This document shows, in pieces, positions 43,524-52,349 of a DNA stretch of 64,000 nt (position 1 is its first letter; every line of letters starts with the position of its first letter). A program made the translations under genes and the position numbers. Source of the DNA: Sporolituus thermophilus DSM 23256 (GTDB taxonomy: Bacteria; Bacillota; Negativicutes; Sporomusales; Thermosinaceae); assembly GCF_900102435.1 (NCBI RefSeq), contig NZ_FNBU01000007.1:1-64000 (forward strand), read 5' to 3'. Under the pieces are notes generated by a model. It saw nothing but the letters and a program-made list of their open reading frames with translations. It was not told the origin of the DNA and searched no databases.

Positions 43524-43570
43524 AGCGCCGCCTCCTTACACTATCAGCAATATTCTCTCCGCAATTTATA

Positions 43571-43984
43571 TCATTCTATGTAGCGCTGGGCCGCTTGCGC
43601 CAACTTGGCGTAAATCGAATGCGGCAAGCGGATAATTTTACCGTTTTGGTCGGTAAAAACGTTTTGCGTACGGCCAGTCGCCAGCAGCACCCCGTCTGCT
43701 TCGCGCACGACCCGATACGCAAAGACCATCTTGACACGGGAAACCTCAATGAGATCCGTTTCAACAAGTATGTAATCGTCAAACCGGGCCGAGGCGCGGT
43801 ATTGACAACTGACATCGGTAATTGGAAACAGGATGCCTTGGTCCATAAGGTCGAGCAGGTAAATGCCTACCTGGCGCAGATATTCCACCCGCCCCATCTC
43901 AAACCAGCGGAAATAGTTCGAGTGGTGGACAACTCCCATCATATCTGTTTCCACAAACCTTACCTTATCTCGTACCGTGACCAT
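43571..43984 (-). CDS. YbgC/4HBT-family acyl-CoA thioesterase
   Basis: A 137-aa hot-dog thioesterase. 'VRFVETDMMGVVHHSNYFRWFE' carries the active-site Asp/His region. The start ATG at 43984 overlaps the previous stop by one base (TGATG), with GAGG upstream. It hydrolyses short- or medium-chain acyl-CoA in related proteins; exact substrate unknown. Confidence 0.92.
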   Translation of the reverse strand: MVTVRDKVRFVETDMMGVVHHSNYFRWFEMGRVEYLRQVGIYLLDLMDQGILFPITDVSCQYRASARFDDYILVETDLIEVSRVKMVFAYRVVREADGVLLATGRTQNVFTDQNGKIIRLPHSIYAKLAQAAQRYIE

Positions 43985-44409
43985 CAGACTTCCTCTTTCT
44001 CCTGTACCAATTCGCACACCTTGGCCGCCGCTTCCTTAATCAGGGTTACCAGCGGACGGTTTTCCAGGCCGACGATATCAAAGTGGTTTTGACTAACGGG
44101 AATTAAAATTTTGCGCGCATCGCAGGACGCGACCGCTTCGGCGATACCGGGAGTTATTTCCCCCAGAAGAGCATTGGGAATGACAATCCCGATCGGGCCG
44201 ACGACAATATCGGCCTTGCGCAAGGTAACCCTGACCGCATTTTCGCCGGTTGCCCCGCGGGCTGCGCCGGCCCGTACCATGTTATTGGTAGCCAGGGCAT
44301 TGGTGCCGAGGGCAATTACTTCCGCTTTATCCCCCAGCTGGGATGTGATGTGCGTGACAAGCTGGACGCCAAGGCCGCCGCCCATGCCGTCCACTACCGC
44401 TATGCGCAT
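43984..44409 (-). CDS. DUF3842-type hypothetical protein
   Basis: A 141-aa protein starting 'MRIAVVDGMGGGLG', a Rossmann-like Gly-rich start, then Ala-rich alternating alpha/beta sequence. I associate it with a conserved Firmicute family of unknown function (DUF3842). The ATG at 44409 with AAAGGAG 6-7 nt upstream is preferred over the longer frame. Its stop is fused to the thioesterase start, so the two are coupled. Confidence 0.82.
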   Translation of the reverse strand: MRIAVVDGMGGGLGVQLVTHITSQLGDKAEVIALGTNALATNNMVRAGAARGATGENAVRVTLRKADIVVGPIGIVIPNALLGEITPGIAEAVASCDARKILIPVSQNHFDIVGLENRPLVTLIKEAAAKVCELVQEKEEV

Positions 44410-44422
44410 ACTCATCTCCTTT

Positions 44423-45814
44423 CTATATAACACTGCGCCGGACAATGACCCGGTGGGCAATATTGGCGCAGTGCGTTTCTTTAATTAAAACCGCGAAGAC
44501 CAGACCGGCAGCCAGTATGGCAACACAAAGCCAGAAGGCGCCCTGGTAAGCTTCGAGGGGATATACTTTTACGCCGTCCTCGATAATTCCCTGCCAGCGA
44601 CGGTCAAGCATCCAGCCGAACAGCGGCTGAATCAGCGCCGCCCCGACAAAGGCGCCGACATTAGCCGTGCCGGTGGCCATCCCGGTCATGTCCGGCGGAT
44701 TAACTTCTTTGGCGCAGGCTAAAGTCAGGCTGACGGCGGAAGCGCCGGCGCCGATAATAAACAGAATGGGAAAGAGAGCCCATCCGGGCGGGCGGCCACC
44801 GTTCCAGACGGCGATACCCAGGCAGCCGGTAAAAATAAGGACGGCGCCGAGCACATAGGGCAAGCGGCGGCAACGCCAGCGGTCAGACAGGTAGCCAAGC
44901 AGCGGTCCGGTCAGCATGTATCCCAAGGACAGGGCTGCTGCATAATTGGCGGCTGTGACCCGCGTCATGCCATAAACTTGCATAAAATAAGGAACGCCCC
45001 ATACGCCGGCCAGCGCCATAAAAACGCCATACATGCAGGCCGAAGCCAGAAACGGCGGCCAAGTATACCAGTTTACCCACACCGTCCGCAGACTTTCAGT
45101 AACACTGGCGCACGGCGCGTTATTCCCCGGTGTAACAGTGCCCTCACGGCTTTCTATTTCGGCAAGCGACGGCCACCCCAGCTCCGTAGGCCGATCCCGC
45201 ACCACTATCCAGCAGTAAACCGCCACTACGGCGGTAGCGGCGCCAATAATATAAAAGGAAGTTCGCCATCCTACCGCTTCCACCATTAGGGCCAGCGGCG
45301 TCGCTGCCAATAGCGACCCGGCCATGCCGATAAAGGCCGACAGCCCGGACATGGTGCCAAACTCGCAAGTCCGGAACCAATCAGCGTAAAACTTTACAAT
45401 GTTAATATAAACAAACGAAACGCCTAACCCGATAATAAACCGGGCCACATATAAAAAAGGCAGGTCGGGTGCCCAGCCAAAAGCAAAAGCGCCACAAGCC
45501 ATTACCGCCGCCGAAATGGTAATTGTCCGGCGTGGACCGAAACGGTCCGCCGCAATTCCGGCCGGTACCTGCAGTGCCGCATAAGTATAAAAATAGATGG
45601 ACGAAAGCACGCCCAGCTCTGATGCGCGGGCAATATTAAAATCGCGCATCAGGCTGTCGGAAACAACGCCTGTCGCCACCCGGTGAAAATATACGATTAA
45701 AAAGGCCAATGCCAACGGCGCCCAAATAATCCAGCGGCGTCGCTTAACCTGCCGTACCTGAGCCGCCCATTCCGCATTATCCAAGGCAATCACCGTAAAA
45801 GCGTTTTGCGGCAT
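44423..45814 (-). CDS. MFS transporter
   Basis: A 463-aa protein with about 12 membrane segments. The MFS signature 'GIAADRFGPRRTI' lies between segments 2 and 3 and 'GYLSDRWRCRRL' at the matching place in the second half. The N-terminal ~28 residues are cytoplasmic. Substrate unknown; the style resembles organic-anion or nitrate-type MFS proteins. Ribosome binding site weak, so the start may differ. Confidence 0.88.
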   Translation of the reverse strand: MPQNAFTVIALDNAEWAAQVRQVKRRRWIIWAPLALAFLIVYFHRVATGVVSDSLMRDFNIARASELGVLSSIYFYTYAALQVPAGIAADRFGPRRTITISAAVMACGAFAFGWAPDLPFLYVARFIIGLGVSFVYINIVKFYADWFRTCEFGTMSGLSAFIGMAGSLLAATPLALMVEAVGWRTSFYIIGAATAVVAVYCWIVVRDRPTELGWPSLAEIESREGTVTPGNNAPCASVTESLRTVWVNWYTWPPFLASACMYGVFMALAGVWGVPYFMQVYGMTRVTAANYAAALSLGYMLTGPLLGYLSDRWRCRRLPYVLGAVLIFTGCLGIAVWNGGRPPGWALFPILFIIGAGASAVSLTLACAKEVNPPDMTGMATGTANVGAFVGAALIQPLFGWMLDRRWQGIIEDGVKVYPLEAYQGAFWLCVAILAAGLVFAVLIKETHCANIAHRVIVRRSVI

Positions 45815-46087
45815 GCGCTCTTAACATGCCTGTAATGCTCTAATTTATTGTACTTTTCTTTTGTCTTTTTGTCAAAACTAACCTCCATTTCTGACACTTT
45901 ATTTTTCTACTTTCTTTACCCTTAGTGCCGGTTTACCCTTTTATCGGCAACTTTTTCGGCGTATTTACACGCCGGCGCAGCCAGACATCCTCCCATACCT
46001 ATGCCGGAACAGATAATTAATATGTTTAAAATTGCCGGCCGGTGTACATCCTTAAAATAGTAAACTCTAAAGAAAGGGGATAAAGCT

Positions 46088-46537
46088 ATGTTTGGGTTAC
46101 CGCATCGCAATGGCAATTTGCCTGCCGCCCCACGCGACTATTTTAATCAAATTATGCGGAGCTTCTTTGACCATGACTTTTTGGCGCCTTTTGAAAACAT
46201 TGCTGCCCTGACAGGCTCTTTTCGCGTCGACCTTCGGGAAACGGAAAACGAATACATCATCGAGGCGGACTTACCAGGGGTTAAGAAGGAAGATATTACC
46301 CTGCGTTATGAAAATAATTATTTGACCATCGCGGCCCAACGCAATGAAACCCAGGAAGTAAAAGAAGAAAACTATGTGCGGAAAGAACGACGGTTTGGCC
46401 AGCTCCAGCGGAGCTTCTATGTCGATAATGTAATTGAAGACCAAATAAGCGCTAAATTTACCGACGGTGTCCTTACCGTTACGCTGCCTAAGAAAGACAA
46501 GAACGAGAGAAGAAGGAGCAACATCCCAATTCAGTAA
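46088..46537 (+). CDS. hsp18: Hsp20 small heat-shock protein
   Basis: A 149-aa alpha-crystallin-family chaperone. The alpha-crystallin domain covers ~residues 42-140 ('EADLPGVKKEDITLRYENNYLTI'), with 'GVLTVTLPK' near the end and an I-x-I-like tail ('NIPIQ'). AAAGGGG lies 8 nt before the ATG. It is a single gene with a terminator. No CIRCE element was seen. Confidence 0.95.
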   Translation: MFGLPHRNGNLPAAPRDYFNQIMRSFFDHDFLAPFENIAALTGSFRVDLRETENEYIIEADLPGVKKEDITLRYENNYLTIAAQRNETQEVKEENYVRKERRFGQLQRSFYVDNVIEDQISAKFTDGVLTVTLPKKDKNERRRSNIPIQ

Positions 46538-46572
46538 ACAGCGGCCGTACTTACCGGTACGGCTGTTTTTTA
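46538..46572 (+). terminator. hsp18 terminator
   Basis: acag..ccgtac/gtacggctgt hairpin followed by TTTTTTAT. Confidence 0.8.
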
Positions 46573-46598
46573 TCCCTGCCGGGCACCCCAAAGCAAAG

Positions 46599-46643
46599 CG
46601 GCAGATTGGCCAACCCCGATTACAGGGCCGACCAATCTGCCGT
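46599..46643 (-). terminator. Hairpin after chemoreceptor remnant
   Basis: cggcagattgg/ccaatctgccg, 11-bp arms, lying just beyond the end of the receptor fragment on the minus strand. Probably the old terminator of that gene. Confidence 0.55.
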
Positions 46644-46646
46644 CTT

Positions 46647-46739
46647 CTATCTTACCCGTACCGCTTGCTGCAATTCTTACGCCATTTGCGCCAGAGTGCT
46701 ACTGGCCGAAGCCACGTCTTGCATGGTCGCCGCTTGTTC
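46647..46739 (-). pseudogene. Remnant of a methyl-accepting chemotaxis protein 3' end
   Basis: One frame reads E-Q-A-A-T-M-Q-D-V-A-S-A-S, then S-T-L-A-Q-M-A, a stop, and E-L-Q-Q-A-V. This matches the C-terminal end of chemoreceptors ('ASASQxLAxMAxELQxxV'), with an in-frame stop. No upstream part remains. It is a ~90-bp relic between hsp18 and metX. Confidence 0.72.
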
Positions 46740-46806
46740 TTAATACTGAAAAAAGAATAGAATTATTAATCGAGCAGTTTAAAGCAATTCTATAATTTTT
46801 AGGAAT

Positions 46807-47979
46807 TTAAAACTCGGGAACCAGCCGGGCGCCAAAATAGGCCAGACTTGATGCCCGGAAAAAAGACTGTGCCCAGGGCAAGCGGACCGGCGGCGCTATC
46901 GTATTGATAAAGTCCGACAAAACTGGGCTTAACGCGTCAAAATCAATCAAAAACCCGTCATGTCCATGGGGACTGTCAATCTGGGCATACCGCGCAGCCT
47001 TGCCGAGGCGGCGTAGGACTTCAACCAGCTCCTGTTGCTGATAAGCCGGATACAAAATGTCGGAACTTACCCCTACGATTAAGACACGAGCTTCAATCCT
47101 GGCCAGGGCTGCCTCATAAGACGCATAACCGGCACCAAGGTCATGAAGGTCAAGGGCTCTTAGCAAATAAAGGTAGGAGTTGGCGTCAAACCGGCGTACC
47201 AGGCTAATCCCCTGGTAGTCAAGGTAGTTTTCCACTTCGAACTGACCGCCGCGCATTCTCCTGCCAAACTTAGCGGCCATTGACGGCTCGCTTTGGTAGG
47301 TAATCATTCCCAGGGCGCGGGCGATCGACAGGCCGATTTGCGGGCCGGCGCCACCATAATAATCACCCTGCCGCCAGGCCGGGTCGAGCATCACCGCTTC
47401 CCTCGCCACTTTATTGTAGGCTATGGACTGGGCGGAAGAATAACCGGGAGCCGCAATGGCTATTATACCATCCATAAATCCGGGATAAGTGACCCCCCAT
47501 TCCAAAGCCTGCATCCCGCCCATGGATCCTCCGATTACCAAGGCCAGCCGGTAAATGTCAAGTTGCTCTAACAGCCGTTTCTGGACATGGACCATGTCCC
47601 GTATGGTAATGGCGGGAAACCGCATGCCGTACGGCCGCCCGGTCGCCGGGTCCGGCGAGGACGGCCCCGTCGTTCCCCGGCATCCACCCAGAACATTGGA
47701 ACAAATAACGAAGAAACGGTTGGTGTCTATCGGCCGTCCCGGTCCTACCAATGCGTCCCACCAACCTTTTTCGTCCTTGTCGTCGTGGGCCGCCACATGG
47801 CTGTCGCCAGTCAGGGCGTGGGCCACCAAAATTACGTTGTCCCGGTTGGGCGATAGTGTCCCGTAAGTTTCATAAGCCACGGTAACATCGGTTAGTGTTC
47901 CACCCATGGTCAGTACGAGAGGATTGTCCGGGTCAGCCACTTTCGCATACTTAAGAAATGGACGCAAAACACCATCCAC
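46807..47979 (-). CDS. metX: Homoserine O-acetyltransferase
   Basis: A 390-aa alpha/beta-hydrolase of methionine synthesis: homoserine + acetyl-CoA -> O-acetylhomoserine. The nucleophile Ser is in 'GGSMGGMQALEW', Asp in 'GVSSDILYP' and His in 'SPHGHDGFL'. The start is uncertain: GTG 47979 lies just after AGGAGG, and TTG 47967 has better spacing. It follows metY by about 40 nt and is co-transcribed behind the S-box. Confidence 0.95.
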   Translation of the reverse strand: MDGVLRPFLKYAKVADPDNPLVLTMGGTLTDVTVAYETYGTLSPNRDNVILVAHALTGDSHVAAHDDKDEKGWWDALVGPGRPIDTNRFFVICSNVLGGCRGTTGPSSPDPATGRPYGMRFPAITIRDMVHVQKRLLEQLDIYRLALVIGGSMGGMQALEWGVTYPGFMDGIIAIAAPGYSSAQSIAYNKVAREAVMLDPAWRQGDYYGGAGPQIGLSIARALGMITYQSEPSMAAKFGRRMRGGQFEVENYLDYQGISLVRRFDANSYLYLLRALDLHDLGAGYASYEAALARIEARVLIVGVSSDILYPAYQQQELVEVLRRLGKAARYAQIDSPHGHDGFLIDFDALSPVLSDFINTIAPPVRLPWAQSFFRASSLAYFGARLVPEF

Positions 47980-48020
47980 CTCCTACCGCCAACTATAAGG
48001 ATAGAGCAAACTCTCCCCAT

Positions 48021-49313
48021 CTAAAGCGCTTGGACCGCCGCCAGGGCCTGCTCAAGGTCGTAAATTATGTCGCTTACATCTTCAATTCCTATGGAAAGAC
48101 GGATCATGTCATCCGGCACTCCCGCACTGGCGCGCTGCTCTGATGTAAGCTGCGAATGAGTGGTGCTGGCGGGATGAATAACCAGTGATTTGGCATCGCC
48201 AACGTTAGCGAGCAAGGAAAGCAACTTAAGGCTGTCAATAAACTTTTTGCCGGCCGCAAGACCGCCTTTTATGCCGAACGTCAGGATGGCTCCCGCACCC
48301 TTTGCCAGGTACTTTTGCGCCAAGTCATGCTGCGGGTGGCTAGGAAGACCGGGATAGTTGACCCACGCTACCTGATCATGTGCGGCAAGGTATTCTGCCA
48401 CAGTCTGGGCATTCTCACTGTGACGGGCCATCCGTAAGTGCAGCGTTTCCAGTCCCTGAAGCAGCAGAAAACTGTTAAAAGGGCTGATGCAGGCGCCAAG
48501 GTCGCGTAAAACTTGCACCCGCAGGCGAATAATAAAGGCCATGGGGCCAAACTCCTGAGAATAGCGCAAGTTATGATAACTGGGATCAGGCTCATTCAAT
48601 AACGGAAAGTTGCCTGCGGCCCAGTTAAACTTACCGCCGTCGACGACGATACCGCCCATCGTCGTACCATGACCGCCGATAAATTTCGTTGCCGAATGGA
48701 CTACGATATCGGCACCGAAATCGAAAGGCCGGCATAAATAAGGAGTGGCAAAAGTATTATCGATAATCAGCGGTATGGTATTCTCATGGGCTATAGCGGC
48801 GACTTTTTCAATATCCAGTACCCCAAGCCCGGGATTGCCGATAATTTCCCCATAGACAGCTTTAGTCCTTGGTGTGATGGCTTTCCGGAAATTTTCCGGG
48901 TCGCTAGGGTCTACCAATTTAACAGTTATACCCAGCCTGGGCAGAGTATACAGAAAAAGGTTATACGTTCCGCCGTAAAGAGCGGAGGAACTAACAATTT
49001 CGTCGCCGGCTTTAGCAATGTTCAAAATAGTGGCAGCGATCGCCGCATGACCGGAGGCGAAAGCCAGCGCGCCCACCCCGCCTTCCAACGCGGCCATACG
49101 CTTTTCCAATACGTCGGTTGTAGGGTTCATTATCCGCGTATAAATATTGCCCGTTTCTTTCAAGGCAAACAAAGCGGCGGCGTGATCACTGTCGCGGAAA
49201 TTGTAAGAAGTCGACTGATAGATAGGCACAGCCCGGGCCCCGGTGGCGGGATCGGGAGTCTGGCCGCCATGAACGGCCAAAGTGGCAATTTTCAGGTTGT
49301 CTGGCAAATGCAT
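48021..49313 (-). CDS. metY: O-acetylhomoserine sulfhydrylase
   Basis: A 430-aa PLP enzyme: O-acetylhomoserine + sulfide -> homocysteine. The PLP lysine is in '[12 protein letters not shown]'; 'YTRIMNPT' and 'ALEGG' are typical of the Cys/Met-metabolism family. GGAGAAGAAGGA precedes the ATG. It is controlled by the SAM-I riboswitch at 49390-49493. Confidence 0.96.
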   Translation of the reverse strand: MHLPDNLKIATLAVHGGQTPDPATGARAVPIYQSTSYNFRDSDHAAALFALKETGNIYTRIMNPTTDVLEKRMAALEGGVGALAFASGHAAIAATILNIAKAGDEIVSSSALYGGTYNLFLYTLPRLGITVKLVDPSDPENFRKAITPRTKAVYGEIIGNPGLGVLDIEKVAAIAHENTIPLIIDNTFATPYLCRPFDFGADIVVHSATKFIGGHGTTMGGIVVDGGKFNWAAGNFPLLNEPDPSYHNLRYSQEFGPMAFIIRLRVQVLRDLGACISPFNSFLLLQGLETLHLRMARHSENAQTVAEYLAAHDQVAWVNYPGLPSHPQHDLAQKYLAKGAGAILTFGIKGGLAAGKKFIDSLKLLSLLANVGDAKSLVIHPASTTHSQLTSEQRASAGVPDDMIRLSIGIEDVSDIIYDLEQALAAVQAL

Positions 49314-49341
49314 TTCCTTCTTCTCCTTTCACCGGCATACA

Positions 49342-49372
49342 AAAACCCCCTTTCCAGAGGAAAGGGGGTTTT
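49342..49372 (-). terminator. Riboswitch-controlled terminator
   Basis: aaaaccccctttcc/ggaaagggggtttt stem with T run on the minus strand, between the SAM aptamer and metY. It should form when SAM is bound. Confidence 0.88.
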
Positions 49373-49389
49373 GTACACGCGCACCTTTC

Positions 49390-49493
49390 CTCTCATCTTC
49401 CAGGATTTCTCCTGCTGGAATTAGCACCACTGCTTATAAAAGCCGGTTGCCGGGCGTCATCGGGCCAGTCCCTCGACCACTCTGGATAAGAGG
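49390..49493 (-). promoter_or_regulatory. SAM-I (S-box) riboswitch
   Basis: The minus strand has the P1 pair CTCTTATC/GATGAGAG, GAGGGACTGGCCCGATGA, GCCCGGCAACC and GGTGCTAATTCC, which are conserved S-box segments in order. With the downstream terminator it would shut off metY-metX when SAM is high. Confidence 0.96.
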
Positions 49494-49523
49494 TGTATGC
49501 CTTATATTTTTGTAATTGAGCAG

Positions 49524-49552
49524 ATTATAGGATATATTGAAACAAATGTCAA
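49524..49552 (-). promoter_or_regulatory. metY-metX promoter
   Basis: TTGACA (49547-49552), 17 bp, TATAAT (49524-49529), about 25 nt before the S-box aptamer. Confidence 0.88.
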
Positions 49553-49572
49553 TAGCCGGATTATTAAAATGT

Positions 49573-49621
49573 GATTATCTTGTGATATGTCACCTTGTAG
49601 ATTATCTTGATAAAATGTCAC
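49573..49621. repeat. Degenerate direct repeat pair
   Basis: gattatcttgtgat-atgtcac (49573-49593) and gattatcttgataaaatgtcac (49600-49621). Such TGTCA-ending repeats can be ends of insertion sequences; no transposase remains. 49622-49870 holds no gene I can support. Confidence 0.4.
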
Positions 49622-49879
49622 TATGAACAACGAGGTGCGTTATCTAATGTCGGAAAAAAGCTTCCTGGCGCTGATGCGGATTGGCCGCTGCTTTTAGCTA
49701 CTGCCGGAGTCCAGTCATTAATTCAAACCGAAAGAAAACGTTCTCCTGCCACTTCCTATGTAATTTGCAAGCAACCTTTTTGTATTTATTTGCAATGTAC
49801 ACACATATACATGCAATACAATTAGTTAACCAATGGATTATCGAAAGTAATGAAAAGAAGCTGAATGCCTAGAAAAACA

Positions 49880-49915
49880 AAATACTGGGTTGGAATGCCT
49901 TCCAACCCAGTATTT
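49880..49915 (-). terminator. Terminator of tRNA-Arg(CCG)
   Basis: aaatactgggttgga/tccaacccagtattt stem followed by T-rich sequence on the minus strand. Confidence 0.85.
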
Positions 49916-49925
49916 ATGCGCTTTC

Positions 49926-50000
<75 letters not shown>

Positions 50001-50098
50001 ATGGTGTTGTGTTCAGCGACAGAAATGATTATATCATAAATAACCGGTATTGTCTAATGTTTTTTTGTAACTTTTTTGTGTAAACTTTTGGGAGTAGA

Positions 50099-50491
50099 TT
50101 ACTTAGGCGCAGCCGGAGTCTGACAATAGGGGCAAGTGCGCCATTCACGGCTGAGTTCACGGCCGCATGCCTCACACTTGGGCTTTAGTGTATAACTGCA
50201 GTAAGGACAAACCTTATAATCTTCCTTGACCTTGGCGCCGCACATCGGACAATGGATCTGGTCGTTTACCGGTGTAGCCTCCACATCAATGACCGGCTCT
50301 TGGCGCTTGGTAGTTTTCATGACTTGCCTTCGGCCAATGAGCAGGTATAACGGGAGGAAGACAATAAGCATAGCCAGCGTTCCCAGGGACCACAACAAGG
50401 CCGTGCCTAATTCATGACCGCGGCTTCTGGCGTCGTTATACACCCAATAAGCAGCAATAAAACCAATGATAAACGAAATAGTCGTAATCAC
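50099..50491 (-). CDS. Membrane protein with double zinc ribbon
   Basis: A 130-aa protein with two membrane segments (residues ~3-20 and ~32-53). A cytosolic C-terminal part carries four CxxC knuckles ('CPMCG', 'CPYCS', 'CEACG', 'CPYCQ'), making two zinc ribbons. The GTG start at 50491 follows AAAGGAG; the longer frame has no ribosome binding site. Function unknown; it resembles small DZANK-type membrane proteins. Confidence 0.78.
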   Translation of the reverse strand: MITTISFIIGFIAAYWVYNDARSRGHELGTALLWSLGTLAMLIVFLPLYLLIGRRQVMKTTKRQEPVIDVEATPVNDQIHCPMCGAKVKEDYKVCPYCSYTLKPKCEACGRELSREWRTCPYCQTPAAPK

Positions 50492-50612
50492 CCAAACGGC
50501 TCCTTTCGGAGTATATACATTAATATTATAACATTTCCAGTCAAGCAAAATCAATAAACAAGGCCCAATAGAAAAGCCACGTCCAGCGACGCGGCCAGCA
50601 GCTAGCGTTGTT

Positions 50613-50705
50613 TTAGTGCAGGCTCATAACGGCCAGGGTTAGCACCAAGGCGGTGCCGATACTGTAAATCAGCAAACTCCCCACATCTTTGAGCGTAACA
50701 TTCAT
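50613..50705 (-). CDS. Small single-span membrane protein (30 aa)
   Basis: An ATG 6-8 nt after GAGAGGGTGG starts a 30-aa ORF. Residues ~10-28 ('SLLIYSIGTALVLTLAVM') would span the membrane. It lies alone between the zinc-ribbon gene and an MFS gene. Too short for homology by eye; the ribosome binding site and clear hydrophobic profile support it. Confidence 0.55.
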   Translation of the reverse strand: MNVTLKDVGSLLIYSIGTALVLTLAVMSLH

Positions 50706-50839
50706 GTTTTGCACCACCCTCTCACGTCGTTTGTGGTTTCATTTTATCAGAATTTAAAGATAATTTCAAGTAAAAAAATTTGGGACTTATCCCTAATTTT
50801 ATTACTTGTTCTTAATAACAGATGCAAATTCTGACGTTT

Positions 50840-52159
50840 TTAACCACTAATTTCATCAAGCGATTTTCGGCGCGTTTCTTCGCCCAACACTAAAACAATA
50901 GTGGCAATAAACAGCATGGTAGCCGTGAACATCGTGAACACTCCGGCGAAAGCGGCGCCTCCTCCCAGCATATAACCGACAATGGTGGGTGCCAGGATAC
51001 CGCCAAACCGGCCCACGGCCGCCGCCCAGCCCGAGCCAAACGCGCGAATGCGGGTTGGATAAAGCTCCGGCGTATAAGTATATACTACTCCCCATGCGCC
51101 CAAATTGAAGAAAGACATCAGGCTCCCCCACACAATGAGCGCCCAGGGAGTATTGGCATAACCAAAACCAAAAGCGGCGGCGGCGCTGGCCGCCAAATAC
51201 AACGCCAGTGTCGCCTTGCGGCCGATACGATCCACCAAATAAGCGGCGCTGAAATAGCCTGGCAGCTGGGCCAGGGTCATTATCAGCACATACTCAAAAC
51301 TTTTGATAATGGTAAATCCCTGGGCCGTCATCAGCGATGGCAGCCAGGTAAAAATGCCATAATATGAGTAAACAATACCGAACCACAGCAGCCAAAGCAT
51401 GGCAGTACGCCGTAAGAAGGGCGGCGCCCACAGTTCGGCAAACATTACTTGCCGAACCGTCTGCGCTTTCGGCGCCGTCGGGGCAAAGGCCGTTGTCACG
51501 CCGGCCGCCGCTTCAAGGCCACTGACGATGGCATGAGCTTCGTCCAGCCGTCCCTTGTCCAGGAGATACCGCACCGATTCCGGCACGGCCAAACGGATAA
51601 CAAAAACATACAAGGCGGGCAAGGCACCGATGAAAAATGCAGCCTGCCAACCGTAAAAGGGAATAAACAGATAAGCAATCAGCGCCGCCGCCAGCCACCC
51701 CAGTCCCCAGAAACTTTCCAGCAAAACGATGAACTTACCCCGCGCCGCCGGCGGCGAGTATTCGGTCATCAGCGTCGCCGCCACCGGCAATTCGCCGCCC
51801 AGACCAAAACCAACCAAAAAACGAAAAACCAGCAGCGATGTAAAATCCCAGGCCAGACCGCACAGCCCGGTGGCAATGCTATAAATTAGCAGTGTCACGG
51901 CAAAAACTTTTTTGCGGCCGTACCGGTCGGCGGCAAAGCCGGATAGCACTGCCCCTACGGCCATCCCAACCAGCCCGGCGCTCCCGATATAACCCATCTG
52001 GGCCGGCGACAACCCCCAGGCCTTAGCGAGCGCCGGCAAAACAAAAGCGATAAGACCGGTATCCATGGCGTCGAACATCCAGCCGAGGCCGGTCGCTACC
52101 AGCAGCTTATAATGAAACTTGCTAACAGGCACTTGTTCGAGACGGCTGACAATATCCAC
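50840..52159 (-). CDS. MFS transporter, sugar/aromatic-acid symporter type
   Basis: A 439-aa 12-segment transporter. 'GFAADRYGRKKVFAV' after segment 2, 'PESVRYLLDKGR' in the central loop, and 'YTPELYPTRIRAFGSG' before segment 11 match the sugar porter/AAHS-like subgroup. The GTG at 52159, 6 nt after GGAGGGG, is the start; the longer frame to 52234 crosses the operator. It is expressed from its own promoter with a palindromic operator. Substrate unknown. Confidence 0.9.
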   Translation of the reverse strand: MDIVSRLEQVPVSKFHYKLLVATGLGWMFDAMDTGLIAFVLPALAKAWGLSPAQMGYIGSAGLVGMAVGAVLSGFAADRYGRKKVFAVTLLIYSIATGLCGLAWDFTSLLVFRFLVGFGLGGELPVAATLMTEYSPPAARGKFIVLLESFWGLGWLAAALIAYLFIPFYGWQAAFFIGALPALYVFVIRLAVPESVRYLLDKGRLDEAHAIVSGLEAAAGVTTAFAPTAPKAQTVRQVMFAELWAPPFLRRTAMLWLLWFGIVYSYYGIFTWLPSLMTAQGFTIIKSFEYVLIMTLAQLPGYFSAAYLVDRIGRKATLALYLAASAAAAFGFGYANTPWALIVWGSLMSFFNLGAWGVVYTYTPELYPTRIRAFGSGWAAAVGRFGGILAPTIVGYMLGGGAAFAGVFTMFTATMLFIATIVLVLGEETRRKSLDEISG

Positions 52160-52176
52160 AGTGACCCCTCCATTTG

Positions 52177-52234
52177 TAATTACATCTGTCTTGACAGTTG
52201 TAATTATTATAAACCTTATTCCGTAAAGTAACAA
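52177..52234 (-). promoter_or_regulatory. Promoter and palindromic operator of MFS gene
   Basis: TTGTTA (52229-52234), 17 bp, TATAAT (52206-52211). The 14-bp-armed palindrome taattacatctgtc-tt-gacagttgtaatta (52177-52206) begins right after the -10 box, with one mismatch between arms. This is a repressor-type site; no repressor gene is adjacent. Confidence 0.75.
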
Positions 52235-52349
52235 GAGGGGTACGCTATAGTAAAGTACTTCTATATTGGTAAAAAATTAGGAGGTGGCCTATTTCCCAGG
52301 CAAAAGAGCTTGTATTCACGTAACCCGCTGCTACTCCCGCTTAACCCGC

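Noticed and set aside
45922-46116. 64-aa ORF with a hydrophobic Cys-containing end
   Set aside because: The C-terminal part looks like a small membrane peptide, but no start codon with a ribosome binding site is found and it overlaps the hsp18 leader on the other strand.
49607-49825. 72-aa ORF after the TGTCA repeats
   Set aside because: No ribosome binding site and no similarity to transposases that I can recognise.
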